DNA from: Nageia nagi
Taxonomy: Eukaryota > Pinophyta
Direction: 5' to 3'
NCBI GenBank assembly: GCA_050084985.1
Contig: JBITNC010000001.1
Location: forward strand, 122,698,001-122,762,000
Length of the DNA stretch: 64,000 nucleotides
Part shown: one piece after another, positions 23,970-36,097 of the stretch
How the letters are laid out: each line of letters begins with the position of its first letter
Numbering within the stretch: the stretch's first letter is position 1
Notes under the pieces: model-generated
Told to the model about the DNA's origin: nothing
Databases searched by the model: none
What the model saw: only the letters and a program-made list of their open reading frames with translations
Translations under genes and position numbers: made by a program

Positions 23970-25110
23970 GGATTGTAGAGGGTGAGAGATGATCGAACAG
24001 ATGTGGCCTTGGCATGTTGGACCAGCCCATTAGGTAGATATAGGCCTCCTCAATTCGTGGAGGCAAGGAGGAGAGACATCGATGACCTTAAAGAGGTGAA
24101 CATCATATGGGTGTGTTACACTGATTATGTGTGGCATAGGGATGCTCATCATTTGACATGGTTGAGGCAAACCCACTTCTTCTAGACTAGGGGAAAGATA
24201 GTGGAGCCATATCATCCAAAGTGGGTGTTGAGATAGTTCGAGATATAGCAATCGATTCTAGCATTGCTCTGAGTGTACTATCTATACATAATGGAGAGAG
24301 ACATTCATGATAGTAATCAATATATGCCAATATGGCTAGAGCTACCAGTAGAGGATGTTGTTATGGAGGTAACAATGGCTCTCAAGGTTACTCTTGATTA
24401 TGTAGCATGGTGGATAACTATGTGTTTAGGCTCTTTGGGCCTAGATGAGTCAAATAGTAGGAGTGATGATGTAGAGAGCCTACCATCAAATGATGATGAT
24501 CAAATGAATGTATATAATCCTATCTATGATGGGCCTCCACTAATAGGGGATTAGAGTTGCTAGCAGTAGTTGCCCTTGCTTCAGGTAAGAGAGATTCTTA
24601 TCATAGTGCTTCATGTTTTTCAAATTTTTAAATGTAGCTAATGAGACACTAAATTTCATTATGTATGATATTATAGGGTGCAAAATGCACATGTATCAGC
24701 TATGGATGCTAAGCTAGCTATATTGAGGCTAATGGAAGTCAAAGTGACATGTCTCTAGCCATTAGAGACAAAGTTGGTTATGGTGAGGTCTACACTAGTG
24801 ATGCAGGATGAAGAGGTGGTTTCACTATCTCAAATAGTGTAGGGTCTCTAGGATAGGCTCACCATGCCCCCACCATATCAAAATTGGGCATTTGTGCAAA
24901 GTTAGCATGATCATATTGCAATGTAGGCTCTAGATATTTCTAGACTATGGGCCAAGTATACAAGGCCAAGACACTTTTGGAGACTCATGGACTCATGATA
25001 AGTGATATGTTGGGTGGAGTCTCTATATTTGGATCTATTGGTAGTGGTAGGAGGGTACACTCTAAGAGTGATACATCTAGTAGTGGTGCTAGTGCCCACC
25101 AATAGAGATG
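23970..25110 (+). pseudogene. Plant mobile domain (PMD)-like fragment, antisense to its host element
   Basis: The plus strand carries a broken frame resembling the PMD (aminotransferase-like) family, found in plant cellular proteins and in transposable elements. Visible in order are RRRDIDDLKEVNIIWVCY (about 24068-24120), then W-R-T, then VEPYHPKWVLR followed by QSILAL. The family pattern here is HPERVLRQFG..Q.IP. An open stretch 24273-24554 follows with YMPIWLELPVEDVV, DYVAWWITMCLGSLGLDES and an acidic tail. A Gly/Ser-rich stretch near 25040-25100 resembles the disordered C-terminus. Stops at 24181-24270 break it. The assignment is from motif recall, not a search. Confidence 0.6.
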
Positions 25111-25159
25111 GATGATGTAGGGCTAAGGCCCATGTATACCTATTTTGTACCAAATTTGA

Positions 25160-25990
25160 CTTTTGATATATATATATATATATATGACCTATTTGGTGGA
25201 CTCAATACTCTTTTTTAATCTTTTGTTACATTTAAATGGTTGACATTAGACACACACATAGGCATAATGAACTCTAAAAACTAACTCATTAACAATAAAA
25301 CATGCTAAGCATTATGTTATGTACAAGTGATAATGATCATCAGATAGACACACAAACTGAAATGACATAACCCCTGAAGGAACTATAATACCTTGGAGAA
25401 ATTAGTAAAGGTTAGGAGGGTGTATGTGAGCATATATATCATGACACAACACCCAAGATTTTCCTAAAGGCTAGGGAACATGGTTTGGAATGATAAAATA
25501 TGGATTTTAAACATTTTATTCTAGAAAACTCATGGCATTGGCACCTTGACACAAATATAATAGGGTATTGGCATCGTGCATAGAGAGGAGTTGGATCCCC
25601 ATATTATGGACATAGAAAGAAAATATAGATACAAAGAGAAAAAAACACTAGATTGGTGAATACAAAAAATAGAAAAGCAAAAATACACAAAAATAACCTA
25701 GCTACTAATATACATTGATTGTGATGTCAAAAAGAGCTCAAGGAATAACTTTATGTACTTGGAGAGTTTTTTCCATCCAAAAAAACTTTACAAAGGTAGG
25801 GACAAAAAGAGGTACTTTTGTACAAGTTATCCCTATGGCATTGGTGCTTTGAAAGCAAGAATGCATGTCATTGGTGCTACATCTTTTGATTTCATTCCTA
25901 TTCTTATTTGGAGGAGGATGCCTATATGCATCAGTATTATCCAAAAACAATGTAAATTATGGGAAATACTTACTATACCAATGCACCCTT
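25160..25990. other. No recognised content
   Basis: A short AT run (about 25168-25186) and two overlapping opposite-strand open frames of 70-80 codons at 25738-25992 are present. Neither shows a family motif. This stretch lies where pol would be in the minus-strand element, but no pol motif is seen. Confidence 0.4.
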
Positions 25991-26049
25991 GAGATTGTGA
26001 AGATGGTAGGGGATTATTGAATACCCCTAGTTGTGCATTATCTAGATGT

Positions 26050-27594
26050 AAGGTCCTTTATGTGTAGCTAATTTTTGATCCATCTGATTTCTCCATTATC
26101 AATGAAATCTTGAATAAGGTTACGAAGTGTCTTGCAATCCTATGTTAGATGACTAGGTGCCCTATGATAATTGTAAAATTCCTCATAGTCAAAATTTTTA
26201 GGCACACCATTAGTAAACTTTGGTTCAAAATAGGTGATAATTCAATTAGTTCCTCATATAATAATATATTCAAATATTATCAATAGTATCAGTCAAAGGA
26301 GTATTTTGGTGAGTATGTTTGAGTGGGGAACTATTTATTTTTTACAAGTGACATGATTTGCTTCAACCTTGGGTTGATTTTAGTAGTAGGTTTTGTAGGT
26401 GAAGTATGCTCAACATGTTTCATAACACTCAACTTTTTAATGCATGGTTCCTTTTTAGTAACAATGTCAATCATATCTCCTAAGACATATCATGATTAGA
26501 GATGATAAATAGCTTATATATAGGCAAGAGACCATCCATAAAAATATGCTTGAGTTCATGTTCATCCATGGTGAGTTTATTAGCAATTTATTTCTATATC
26601 TTTACAAAATCCTTACTGATTGGTTAGGGAGTTGTTTAATTTTACACAAATCCTTAAGATAAACCTTCTAGTAATGTTATAACTATAATCATGCAAAAAT
26701 ATGTGAATTAAATCCTATAACCTATCAATGCTGCTTTAGGAAGCTAAAAGTACCATTTGAGAGCCTCATCTTTCAAATAGTAAGAAAACAACTTAGCCAA
26801 CAAATCTTGATTATGCATATATTTAATAGCTTCTTCACAAAATTTAGGAACATGCATCCTAGGATCTTGCATACTATAAAACTTAGTAAATTTGACATTC
26901 TTTTTCCTAGGGATTATTTTGGTAAGAATCCTAGTAGTGATGTGTATTTTTAAACATGAAAGGAAGTCATCCTCACTACTCACATGTTGTTAAACCTTGC
27001 ATTGATCTTTGTGGATGGTGGTAGGGAAGGAAGAAGTTGTTGTGCATTGTTTGATGTTTAAGTGGAATATATTTCAAAATAGCAAACTCATTAGTACAAT
27101 TAACCTTATCCTACTCAAGTTCATGCACTACCCCTACTAGGATTTTCAATTGTTCATATGGAGGTTTTTTATACAATTAATGTTTTCTTGGATATCCATA
27201 ATGATACCTTCCTTAATCTCATGCTCCTCGGGAGTCCAAGTAGTTGTAGTTTAAAGGCTTCTCTAATAACTTTAGTAAGTTGCTAATGAGAGTTTAGTTT
27301 TATCATCAAATAAAATAACTTGACCCTTACTTTTCTCTTCGATCGAAGTGATGTGGATTAAGGATCAAATTGCTATAAGATTCTTGTCCTCATCTTCAGG
27401 TTTGATTGGTCATCATTGTTAGAAACATCATCCTCATGTAGTGGTTGTTCCAACTTAGCATCAAGCTCTGGTTTAAACTTTACTATATTAGGATCTATGT
27501 CACCAACACTATGGTGATAGTCGATTATGCCACCTACATCATGTGTTTCATGCATAGGTTGGAGATGTTTCAATGATTGCTCATAATAGAACAA
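26050..27594 (-). pseudogene. Ty3/gypsy gag of the Tat-like element (broken)
   Basis: Minus-strand gag remnant. The open stretch 26744-26983 contains FYSMQDPRMHVPKFCE, then LLAKLFSYYLKDEALKWYF. This is the classic capsid pattern in which DP-H---F precedes NxDLL--LFP-SLxG-AL-WY. Farther downstream (about 26080-26230) lies FYNYHRAPSHLT, then DCKTLRNLIQDFIDNG, which matches the gag C-terminal zinc-knuckle region with one Cys lost. An acidic open stretch (27373-27594) forms the N-terminal side. No protease or RT follows. Confidence 0.8.
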
Positions 27595-28179
27595 GCTATT
27601 TTTATTTTGTAGTTTTTACCTAATTACCAAGCAAATTTGCATCTGTATGAAGTTTCACCATAACAAGAGTGTTATTACAAACAAAAAATTATAGCCTTTC
27701 CTTATTAGATAACACATGTTGAATGGATTGAGCATTATAAGAAATCCTATCAAGATTAGGAAGTTCATCATCATCAGAAGACTTTGGATGAGAAGCAAAA
27801 TTATACAAGTTGCTAGGATCAAGAATAGCATATCGATTAGGGGTATCTCTAATAATGGACATTCATTTATTAGAATCTAAAGACTTAGAATCCCATATGG
27901 TCCTAGGAGGAGGGATTTAAACAAATAATTCAAAATTAATTCAAATACTTCTTCTAAATGCTAAAAATTGTACTTTGGATTTGGATTTTGTAGGGTTATC
28001 TGTGTTAAGATCCATCTTATGATATAAGCAAAATAAACCCTAGTTTTATCTAGCTCTTTAACTACTATTTGGAGCACTTCCTTTGTGGAGAGAAAAAGTA
28101 GCAAAAATGGATTCATCACTTTTAAAAAGATTTTTCCCTAAACAAAGACCTAGGTATGTAAGAATGTTAGTTCACCAAA

Positions 28180-28818
28180 TGTAGACCCTAAATAATGTGA
28201 TAGTGTAATTAATTTGGGGAATTAACACATGCACTATTTGGTCTATTAGTTAGTTAACATAAAGTAGGAATATGACAACAAATGATTAAGCATATAGGTT
28301 TATTTTGTTAACATGCATATTCAATTGATCAAGTAAAGGTACAAGCAATATCATACACACTAGTACCCTCAATGTCATGTTAATGATCAAATTAAATATG
28401 TAACAAAGATGAAGTGATAAATGAATGAATGATTTATCAATATAATGAAAGTATGTAATATTTGAGATAAAGATTCACTTGTTATAATAAGAAGAGTTTG
28501 TAAAGGTTTTATTTACAAATGATGTTTGAGTCCTTAATTCTCTTTTGATCTTCAGTTGGTACAAGCCTTGGGTCTTTATAAGCTACCCCTTGTCTAGTCT
28601 TCTCTTGATGATAATCCTATTCTCTATCTTTGTATGTCTTTAATGCCTTTATATAGGAATGCTTCTATGATAGGATTTGACCCCTTGTATAATTCACAAA
28701 GGTCAAATATATGGCCTACACCTCTTTTATACATTTTAAATCCTTTTTTAAATATAACATTGTTAAGGGATTAAAATGATTTATTAAATACATAAAGGTT
28801 CATTTTGAGGCATCTACA
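28180..28818 (-). repeat. 5' LTR of the Tat-like element
   Basis: It starts on the plus strand with TGTAGACCCTAAATAATG and ends CATCTACA. It is the partner of 20816-21487. Directly inside it (28165-28179) the minus strand reads TTTGGTGAACTAACATT, the likely primer-binding region. The element at 48788 has the same TTTGGTGAAC. Confidence 0.88.
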
Positions 28819-28823
28819 CCTAT

Positions 28824-29690
28824 AAATAATACTAAGAGTTCTTCTAGCCATTCTAATTAGAATAATAGAGGAGAAGCCATCACAAGAATCCAAGAGCAAG
28901 TGGTAGAGTAGCAAGAACTGATAAACAATCTGCTAAGTTAGAGAGTTGATCCTCCAAGATAAGAATCTAATCTAGTCCTTCTAGCTCAAGTAAGATCAGG
29001 TGGACTGAATAACTAGATTGAGAAAAGGATCCAAAAAAAACTTATGTTTGATCTAAAGAAAGCTTGGATACCCAAGTTTAATGGAAAGCATGAAGGAAAT
29101 CACATATAAGTATGGTGGAACTCATACAAGATTGAACATGGTATCCAGTACCTGAAGTGGTCAAAATTTACTACAACATTTTAAAAAAGATTCATTCCTC
29201 AAGTATATTATGATAAAAACTATGAAGAGTACTATACTTTTCAGCAAGGGTCCATAAGTGTCTAAAGTTATCACCAAAGATTTGTTAAACTGCTTAAGTA
29301 CATCCCAAAAAATCAAATTCATATGAAGGTGCATAGATTCCTCGTAGGGTTATATCTCAAGATTAAAACTATAGTAAATGTCTTAAATCCCAATACACTA
29401 GAAGAATCTTATGATCTTGTAAAAAGGGAAGAAAGTAACTTGAAGATAAAAAAGACCTTTGTAAACTATAAACTTCTAGATGAAAAAGATAAGGAAATTC
29501 ATTGAAAGAATCATAGTGCAGAGAATCAAGCACAACAAACAAGAAACAAGAAAAATAATCATGGTTTCAAGGATGAAAATCACTCTAGATTTGAGAAAAG
29601 ACCATTTGGGAATAAAATCTTTAAGAATAAGACTTTTTCAAAGGAAGAATCAGTAGTTTCATAAACAACAATAGAATCCTAAAAATGAAA
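28824..29690 (+). pseudogene. Chromovirus gag, copy B, 3' part (broken)
   Basis: It resumes interior B after the nested element and aligns with about 6460-7390 of copy A. The open stretch 29323-29505 (MKVHRFLVGLYLKIKT, then LDEKDKEIH) is capsid-like, matching the usual RFL-GL---I pattern. The zinc-knuckle region present in copy A (7505-7560) appears deleted here: sequence jumps from about 29700 to the protease. Confidence 0.78.
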
Positions 29691-29990
29691 ACCAAGGTTC
29701 TAGCATATCTTTTAAAGTTTTGATGGATTATGGTGCAATGGATAGTTTCATTTCAAATTCATTAGTTAAAAACATTATTAAGACACCAAAATTTGGGACA
29801 AGAGGGTGGAAAGTGGATTTTGGATCAGGCCAAAAATACCTTATTAGACAATATTTTAGGGATGTTGAACTAGAATTACCTAAGGGATCCATAGTGTGGA
29901 ATTTATATGTGGTTTCCCCAACTTCTTATGATATTATTTTAGGCATGGATTGGTTGATGGCCCATAAATATTTGATTGAATTTTAGGAGA
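29690..29990 (+). pseudogene. Chromovirus aspartic protease, copy B
   Basis: The 88-codon open stretch 29720-29986 starts MMDYGAMDSFIS, where the usual protease motif is D-S/T-G, and ends with SYDIILGMDWLMAHK. Copy A has the same DYG, so the change predates the duplication or arose from a shared methylation-prone site. Apart from the active site, the frame is intact through the domain. Confidence 0.85.
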
Positions 29991-30119
29991 TATGCATAGA
30001 ATACATATATGTATTTCAAAATTGATACAAGGTGTTCAATGATTAAGAACCATTTAAACCCTACTTTATGACATCCATGCAAATGAATAGAAGTATTAGA
30101 CAAAGGGAAATGATCTTTG

Positions 30120-30410
30120 TGAGAATCAATTGTTAAATTGTTCTATTGATTTTATCAAATTTACATGCTCTTATAGAGCTTCAACAAACTAAAAATAGAA
30201 AAGGTTATTGAGGAATATACTCTCAAATCTTTATCCAATCCTAACTAAGTGCATAAGACTAGGACCTAATTATTAAGTCTTCTTCGCACCTAGAAACCTC
30301 TAGATTTAGTCAAACATGACTAATTCAAGATAATAAAATGTATTATAATATATAATAAATACTTAAATACTAACTTAGGAGTTTAGAGTAATGTTAAAAA
30401 TATTCCAAAA
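30120..30410 (-). repeat. 3' LTR of the gag-only element
   Basis: Read on the minus strand it begins TTTTGGAATA (expected TGTTGGAATA) and ends ATTCTCA. It matches 32867-33156 along its length with many substitutions. Confidence 0.9.
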
Positions 30411-30421
30411 TTCTCCTCCTT
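30411..30421 (-). other. Polypurine tract of the gag-only element
   Basis: Read on the minus strand, AAGGAGGAGAA is directly adjacent to the 3' LTR. Confidence 0.85.
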
Positions 30422-30872
30422 GATGTGAAAGAAACTTGTCAAGAGTTCTTCAAGCATCACAAAGTTGGAAGAAACACAATCTCTTATGCTTCCTCCAATC
30501 TTGAATCAAAAAATCATAAAATGTCATCTTGGGTACTCCTTCCACCAGTTGTGTGGGATCTCCATTTTTGTTCCTTCTTGCAAGTAATTGAGTGCCCCCT
30601 TTTGATAAGCTACTCCTCCTTCATCAAAAGTTCCTTCAAGTGATGGTATATTTATAATGCCTTAAACATTGGTTCTTTCTAACCAATTTTGTACATATTT
30701 TTTCTCTCATGTGATGGTATTCAAACCATATTTAAACTCCTAATACTCCTCTTGAGTATTTACATTGAATAATCGCATGTAGGTGCTTTTGACTTACAAC
30801 AACCTCACATACCTCTACATAGATTTTCAAACAAAATATAGCTATGCAATAGCTAATTACTAATGCAACAAA

Positions 30873-32476
30873 TTATTGCTCCTCACAAAAATGTTCACTC
30901 AAAATAAGATCTTTACATAATTCCTTCTCCCAAGGAATTTTTAACACATCATTTGGATCCATGTGACCCAAGCTATCCATTGTCTTCATTGAAATATGCA
31001 TAAGGCAAGCATCAAAGCTTGCAAATGATTCTCTCCATGAGAGATGTTTCTTGCAATTATTGCAAGTCTTCATTTGATGACTTTATCAGACATCCTCCTC
31101 CATTCTTCAAATACCTACTCACAAAAAATAAATCATTAATAATAAAAACATACCTTTAGTATGATTATATTTGGTGCTCCCCATAAAGCTATTTTGTGGC
31201 ATATTTTATTTCAATGTATGTTGCTTCAAAATCAACCATCAACGTTTGACCAAGAGTTCACCTTCTTGATGGATTCAACATTGGTATGTTCAAACACCAT
31301 TCTTCTCTTATTTCCTCTTCAAGACAACTCCTAGTCACTCCATGTGAGTGATCTTCATCTTCATGTATTGATGGCTCTAATGTAATTACAACATGAGACT
31401 CATCAATGATAATCTCATCATTTTCTATCTCCCCCTTTATATAGTCGTATGTGCTTTTTTCTTCACACACCTCATTAACTCTTGATGAGTGATCTTCAAA
31501 CATGGAGCTAATAGCCTCCACATCCTCTTCATCAATGAACTCTCTTGGATCATTATCCCATATTACCTCTTCAAGATAATTATACTTCACTCGAAATGAG
31601 TGCGTTTAAACATCTTCATTTGCTCTTTCAAGAGAGCACACATCCATTCCAAGTGAATGGTTTTCTTTATGAGCAATCCAATGGTCTTCTATGAACATTG
31701 ATCCCCCATCATGATTTTCATGTGGATAATTATCCCACATAACTTGAGCCTTTTCATAATTTTTATCTAGTACATGTGAGTAGGTTTATGCCATACAACA
31801 CTCCATCATAAGTTTTTCTCCTTCATCATGTGCTTTTTTCAAAAAATGAATGTTGCCAACAATGAGTGGTTGGCTCCCTATGGAGCACTCTTCATCAAAT
31901 GGCTGATATGTCTCCTCCATGTGACATTTTTTATCTTCTACTCTCTTTTCCACAAGAAAACATTTATCATCTTTACTCTTCTCCATGAGACTTTGAAAAG
32001 GCTCTATTTCATCCTTCTCTTAAAGAAGGGATTCTTCATCCACCTCATCTTGGTGGTCTTTAGGAAAGAAACACTCCATTGTGAGTGTCTCTCTTCCTCC
32101 ATCTTCAAGGTCTTCTTCCACTTTTGAGTGGTCTTCATGTGAATAAGGCTCCTCCTTACTCAAACAATATTCATGATTATCACACATGGCTTTATGGGTG
32201 TCCTCATCAAACCCATAAGATTCCTTTAACACTTTCCATATCAATATAGCTAATCTACAATTAGTTATGAGAGGAAAAATATTCTTTTCAACTCCTCTCC
32301 TCAAATATATAAGAGCTAAGCAATTTGCATATTGCTTGTCATTCTTATTCATAACCTTCAAGGATGATGTACCAAAGATCCTTTACAATGAGAATTATCC
32401 TCATTTTTATGCTCCAAAAATAATAATCATACCCATCATATTTGGTCACCTCCAAGCCTTCAAACATGGTGTCCAT
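30873..32476 (-). pseudogene. Copia-type gag with long acidic extension (broken)
   Basis: A minus-strand reading frame starting at the ATG at 32476. The first part reads KYDGYDYYFWSIKMR and DLWYIILEGY, the N-terminal pattern of copia gag (DUF4219). After a frameshift comes the UBN2-like part at about 32240-32361: ALIYLRRGVEKNIFPLI, then IWKVLKESYGF. Downstream open stretches (32020-32240, 31786-31986, 31258-31590) are highly acidic and His-rich, with recurring HEDHS, EDHSS and DEDHSHG phrases. The last (30873-31073) opens with a CNNC pair. The extension is not a domain I know. At least three frameshifts or stops separate the parts. Confidence 0.72.
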
Positions 32477-32852
32477 CTCAAAAAAATAGTTTTTACTAAA
32501 CAAAACTTCAATGGGTTAGTCAAAAAATGAATGTCTTAAACTTATCCAAATGGACCGAAATGTTTACATGACATTATACACACCTATATATATCTATAAT
32601 CTAAATTTCACATGAAAAGGATTACAAGATAAAAATATATACACATTACAAGTTGGCTGATTTTTCTAGGCCAGCACATATTTTTTAGCTTGACAAGATT
32701 GAGCTACTCTTAAGAATGAGCAATCCTCCAAATATACATATAGAACTCTAGGATTTTTAAACTTTGTACCTCAAACACTATTGCAAGAATTTTCTTTATG
32801 CTTGCAATGTACCTACCCAAAAACTATTCTCTAATCCATTAGATCTCTCAAT

Positions 32853-32864
32853 GCTCTGATACCA
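32853..32864 (-). other. Primer-binding site of the gag-only element
   Basis: Read on the minus strand, TGGTATCAGAGC is a perfect initiator-Met tRNA match two bases from the 5' LTR. Confidence 0.93.
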
Positions 32865-32866
32865 AA

Positions 32867-33156
32867 TAAGAATAAATTATTAAATTGTTCTATTGATTTT
32901 ATCAAATTTACATGCTCTTATAGAGCTTGAAAAACCTAAAAATAGAAAATATTTTTGAGGAATAAAATCTCAAACCTTTATCCAATCCTAACTAAGTGCA
33001 TAATCTAGGACCTAATGACTAATTCTTCTTCACACCTAGCATCCTCTAAATTTAGTCAAACATGACTAATTCAAGAAAATACAATTTAGTCTAAAATATA
33101 ATAAATACTTAAATACTAACTTAGCAATTTAGAGTAATGTTGCAAATATTCCAACA
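32867..33156 (-). repeat. 5' LTR of the gag-only element
   Basis: Read on the minus strand it begins TGTTGGAATATTTGC and ends AATTTATTCTTA. It is the partner of 30120-30410, and the target duplication CTTTG follows directly. Confidence 0.92.
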
Positions 33157-33169
33157 CTTTGCAGTTAAG

Positions 33170-34600
33170 GTAAAAGAAGTGGAAGAAGAGGATAAAGATA
33201 TAAAAATGTTAAACAAGTATCCAATGTTGAGAGAATATAAGGATGTATTTCCTAAGGAACTAACGGGTCTACCCCCAAAATGAGAATTTGAATTCTCAAT
33301 AGATCTAGTGCTAGGATTTGAACCTATCTCTATAACTCCCTATAGAATGAACACCATTTGAGTGAAGGAGTTAAAAGTATAGTTACAAGATCATTTAGAG
33401 AAAGAGTTGATAAAGCCTAGTGTATCATCCTAAGGAGATACTATATTGTTTGTCAAAAAGAAGGATGGAATACTGAGATTATGTATTGACTATAGGATGT
33501 TGAACAAGGTCACCATTGAGAATAGATATCCTCCACCTAGAATTGATGACTTGTTCAACTAGCTCAAAGATGCTACTATCTTTTTCAAGATAGATTTAAG
33601 ATTAGGTTACAACCAGTTGAGCATAAAAGAATCAGATACCTATAAGATTGCCTTTAAGACTAAATATGGACATTATGAGTTTATGGTCTTACCATTTAAA
33701 TTAATGAATTCTCCTATAGCATTCATGAATATGATGAACAATGTTTACAGAGAATACTTAGACAAATTTGTGCTAGTCTTTTTAGATGATATCCTCATAT
33801 ACTCAAGGAATGAAGAGGAGGATAACCATCATTTGAGATTAGCTTTAGAAGTTTTGAGACAACATCAGCTATATAGTAAATTATCTAAGTGTGATTTTTA
33901 TGTTTCTCACATTCTATACTAAGGTCACATTACTTTTACCAAGGAATCTCAATTGAACCTAAAAAGGTAGAAGCAATAATGAGTTGGCCTATGCCAACAA
34001 ATATGAATAAGATAAGAAGTTTTATAGGATTAGCTAGATATTATAGAATATTTGTTAATAATTTCTTAAAGATAGAAAATTCTATCACTAGTTTGCAAAA
34101 GAAAAATAAAGTCCTTATGTGAGTTGAGAAGTGCAAAAAAGCTTTCACAACTTTTGAAGAAAAGCTTACCTCCACACCCATTCTCACTATCCCTGATCCA
34201 TATGGTGATTTTATAAGTGTGTAAAAATGCATCATTAGAGGGTTTGGGTGGAGTACTATCCCAAAATGGGAATCCTGTAGCATATGAATCTAAGAAGCTA
34301 AAAATAAATGAGTTGAATTATACTACACATGATCTTGAGTTGGTAGCTGTAGTGCACACACTGAATATGTGGAGGCATTACTTGCTAACAAAACCCTTCA
34401 TATTAGAAATAGATCATTAAAGTTTGAAATACCTATTCACTCAGCTAGACATGAATGCTATGCAAAGGTGGTGGATGGAATTCCTCATAAAATATGATTT
34501 TGGTATTGAGTCTATAAAAGATAAATAAAACAAAGTGGTAGATGCATTAAGTTAGAGAAGACATGTAAATGCCATGACAAGAAGCTAGTTTGACTTACTT
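33170..34600 (+). pseudogene. Chromovirus reverse transcriptase and RNase H, copy B (broken)
   Basis: RT motifs in order are [12 protein letters not shown] (about 33474), [12 protein letters not shown] (about 33590) and the catalytic box VFLDDILIYSRNEEE (about 33775-33815), with both Asp residues present. An open stretch of 101 codons covers 33617-33922. RNase H follows (34217-34420) with GGVLSQNGNPVAYESKKL and DLELVAVVHTLNMWRHYLL. This is better preserved than copy A. Stops before 33617 and a shift near 33925 remain. Confidence 0.92.
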
Positions 34601-36030
34601 GATCAAGTAAGAATATTGTAACAAGACGATTCGTATTGAAAATCCATCAAGAAAATGATAAAGAAAGGTAATCCTTCATCTCAATATTTTGTTGAAAAAG
34701 AAGGAATTTTGTATTTTAGAGATAGATTAGTCATCCCAAAGAAAGGAATTTTAATAAATTTAATCTTACAAGAAGTCCATTGTCCTCCATATGCATGCAA
34801 CACATCTAGGAGGAAGAAAGATGAGATAAGAGTTGAAAAAGAACTTCTATTGGGATGGAATGAAGAAGGATATAATAGATTTTTGTAGAAAAATGCTTTG
34901 AATGTTAGAAAGTGAAAGCAAAACATCAACATTTAAGTGGATATTTGTATCCCCATGATATTTTAACACAAAAATGGTAAGTGATTTCCATGGATTTTAT
35001 AATGGATTTACCAAAAAGCAGATTCTATCATGACTCCATATTGGTTGTGGTTGAAAAGTTAACTAAAGTTGCACATTTTATACCTGGTAACACCACAGAT
35101 GATGCCCCTACAATATCCAATAAGTTTGCACATGAAATATTTAGATTACATGGATTTCTTGAAGTGATAATCTCAAATAGGGATTTTAAGTTCACTTTCA
35201 TACTTTGGAAATCATTACATAAAGTACTGAGTAGAAAGTTATAAATGAGCTTAGTTTATCATCTCAAGAAAGATGGGTACACAAAACATGTAAATAGAGT
35301 TCTCAAGGATATACTTAAAATGTATTGCATGCAACAAAATATGAAATGTAAAGATTATCTTTATTTGGTTGAGTTTGCATATAATAATGGCTATTATTCA
35401 TCTTTAAGAATGGCTCCTTTTGAAGCATTGTATGGAAGGAGATGCAAAATGTCTTTGACTTGGGATAATTGGGAGGATCAAGTGATGATCCAACTAGAAA
35501 TGTTAAAGCTAATGGAAGAATAGTTCAAGTCCATTCAATGAAAGTTGAAGGAAGCTACTAATCGATAAAAGAGTTATGTCGATCTTAAGAGAACTCTTCA
35601 AGAATTTTATATGGGTGATAAGGTCTTTTTTATGAGTTCATCCCATGAAAAGTGCCATAAAGTCAACTAAATTAGATTCTTAATTTGTTGGTATTTTTGA
35701 GATTGTGGAAAAGAAGAGTCTAGTAGCTTACAAACTTACCTTGCCATCAAGTTTATCTAAAATGTATGATATCTTTCATGTCTCTTTATTATGAAAATAT
35801 GTTGCTGACCCTTCTCATGTTTTGGATTTTTTTGAGTTGCATATGTTTTTCCCTCATGCAATTCAAGTACTTGCTATGAGGATCTTAGCTTTTAGAACTA
35901 GGAAGCTAAGAAATAGAGAAATTAATGAATGTCTAGTCTAATGGAATAAATATTTTGAATCATCTTTCACATGGGATGATATAACCACTATGAAAGATAA
36001 TTTCCATATTTTTTTATTTAACTAAGTATG
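34600..36030 (+). pseudogene. Chromovirus integrase with chromodomain-like tail, copy B (broken)
   Basis: The zinc-finger region is in 34655-34888 (ILQEVHCPP, then a shift). The core has the first Asp in SMDFIMDL (about 34987), FIPGNTTDDAPT, and the second Asp as ISNRDFKFT (about 35170). The third catalytic Glu is Lys in DGYTKHVNRVLKD (about 35272-35310), as in copy A. The open stretch 35245-35523 continues to EFAYNNGYYSSLRMAPFEALYG. The tail at about 35865-35995 (MRILAFRTRKLRNREINECL, then FTWDDITTMKDNF) is chromodomain-like. A TAA at 35242 and later stops break the frame. Confidence 0.9.
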
Positions 36031-36097
36031 TGAATCATTTATAAAGTTTGTGTTTCTATGTAAGAACATGGAAGACTATGATTCATTTAGAGGTGAA

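Larger units (their letters stand above)
20816..28818 (-). mobile_element. Tat-like non-autonomous LTR element with antisense plant-mobile-domain fragment
   Basis: An 8.0-kb minus-strand element inserted in gag of interior B. LTRs at 20816-21487 and 28180-28818 have ends TGTAGAC...GTCTACA. Flanks CCTGC and CCTAT may be a decayed target duplication. Read on the minus strand, the order is LTR, primer region (TTTGGTGAAC), gag (27594-26050), a plant-mobile-domain fragment in the opposite sense, a 192-bp tandem repeat, polypurine tract and LTR. Protease, RT and integrase are missing. Gag, then an antisense ORF, then a repeat-rich 3' region recalls Tat-lineage elements; the lineage call is inference. 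Confidence 0.82.
30120..33156 (-). mobile_element. Gag-only copia-type LTR element (TR-GAG-like)
   Basis: A 3.0-kb minus-strand insertion between protease and RT of interior B. A perfect 5-bp target duplication CTTTG flanks it (30115-30119 and 33157-33161). The empty-site sequence is seen in copy A at about 8070. LTRs are about 290 bp with sense start TGTTGGAATA, a typical copia LTR opening. It has a perfect initiator-Met primer site, an AAGGAGGAGAA polypurine tract, and an interior with a copia-type gag and an acidic extension but no pol. Elements with only gag are known as TR-GAGs in plants. Confidence 0.92.
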
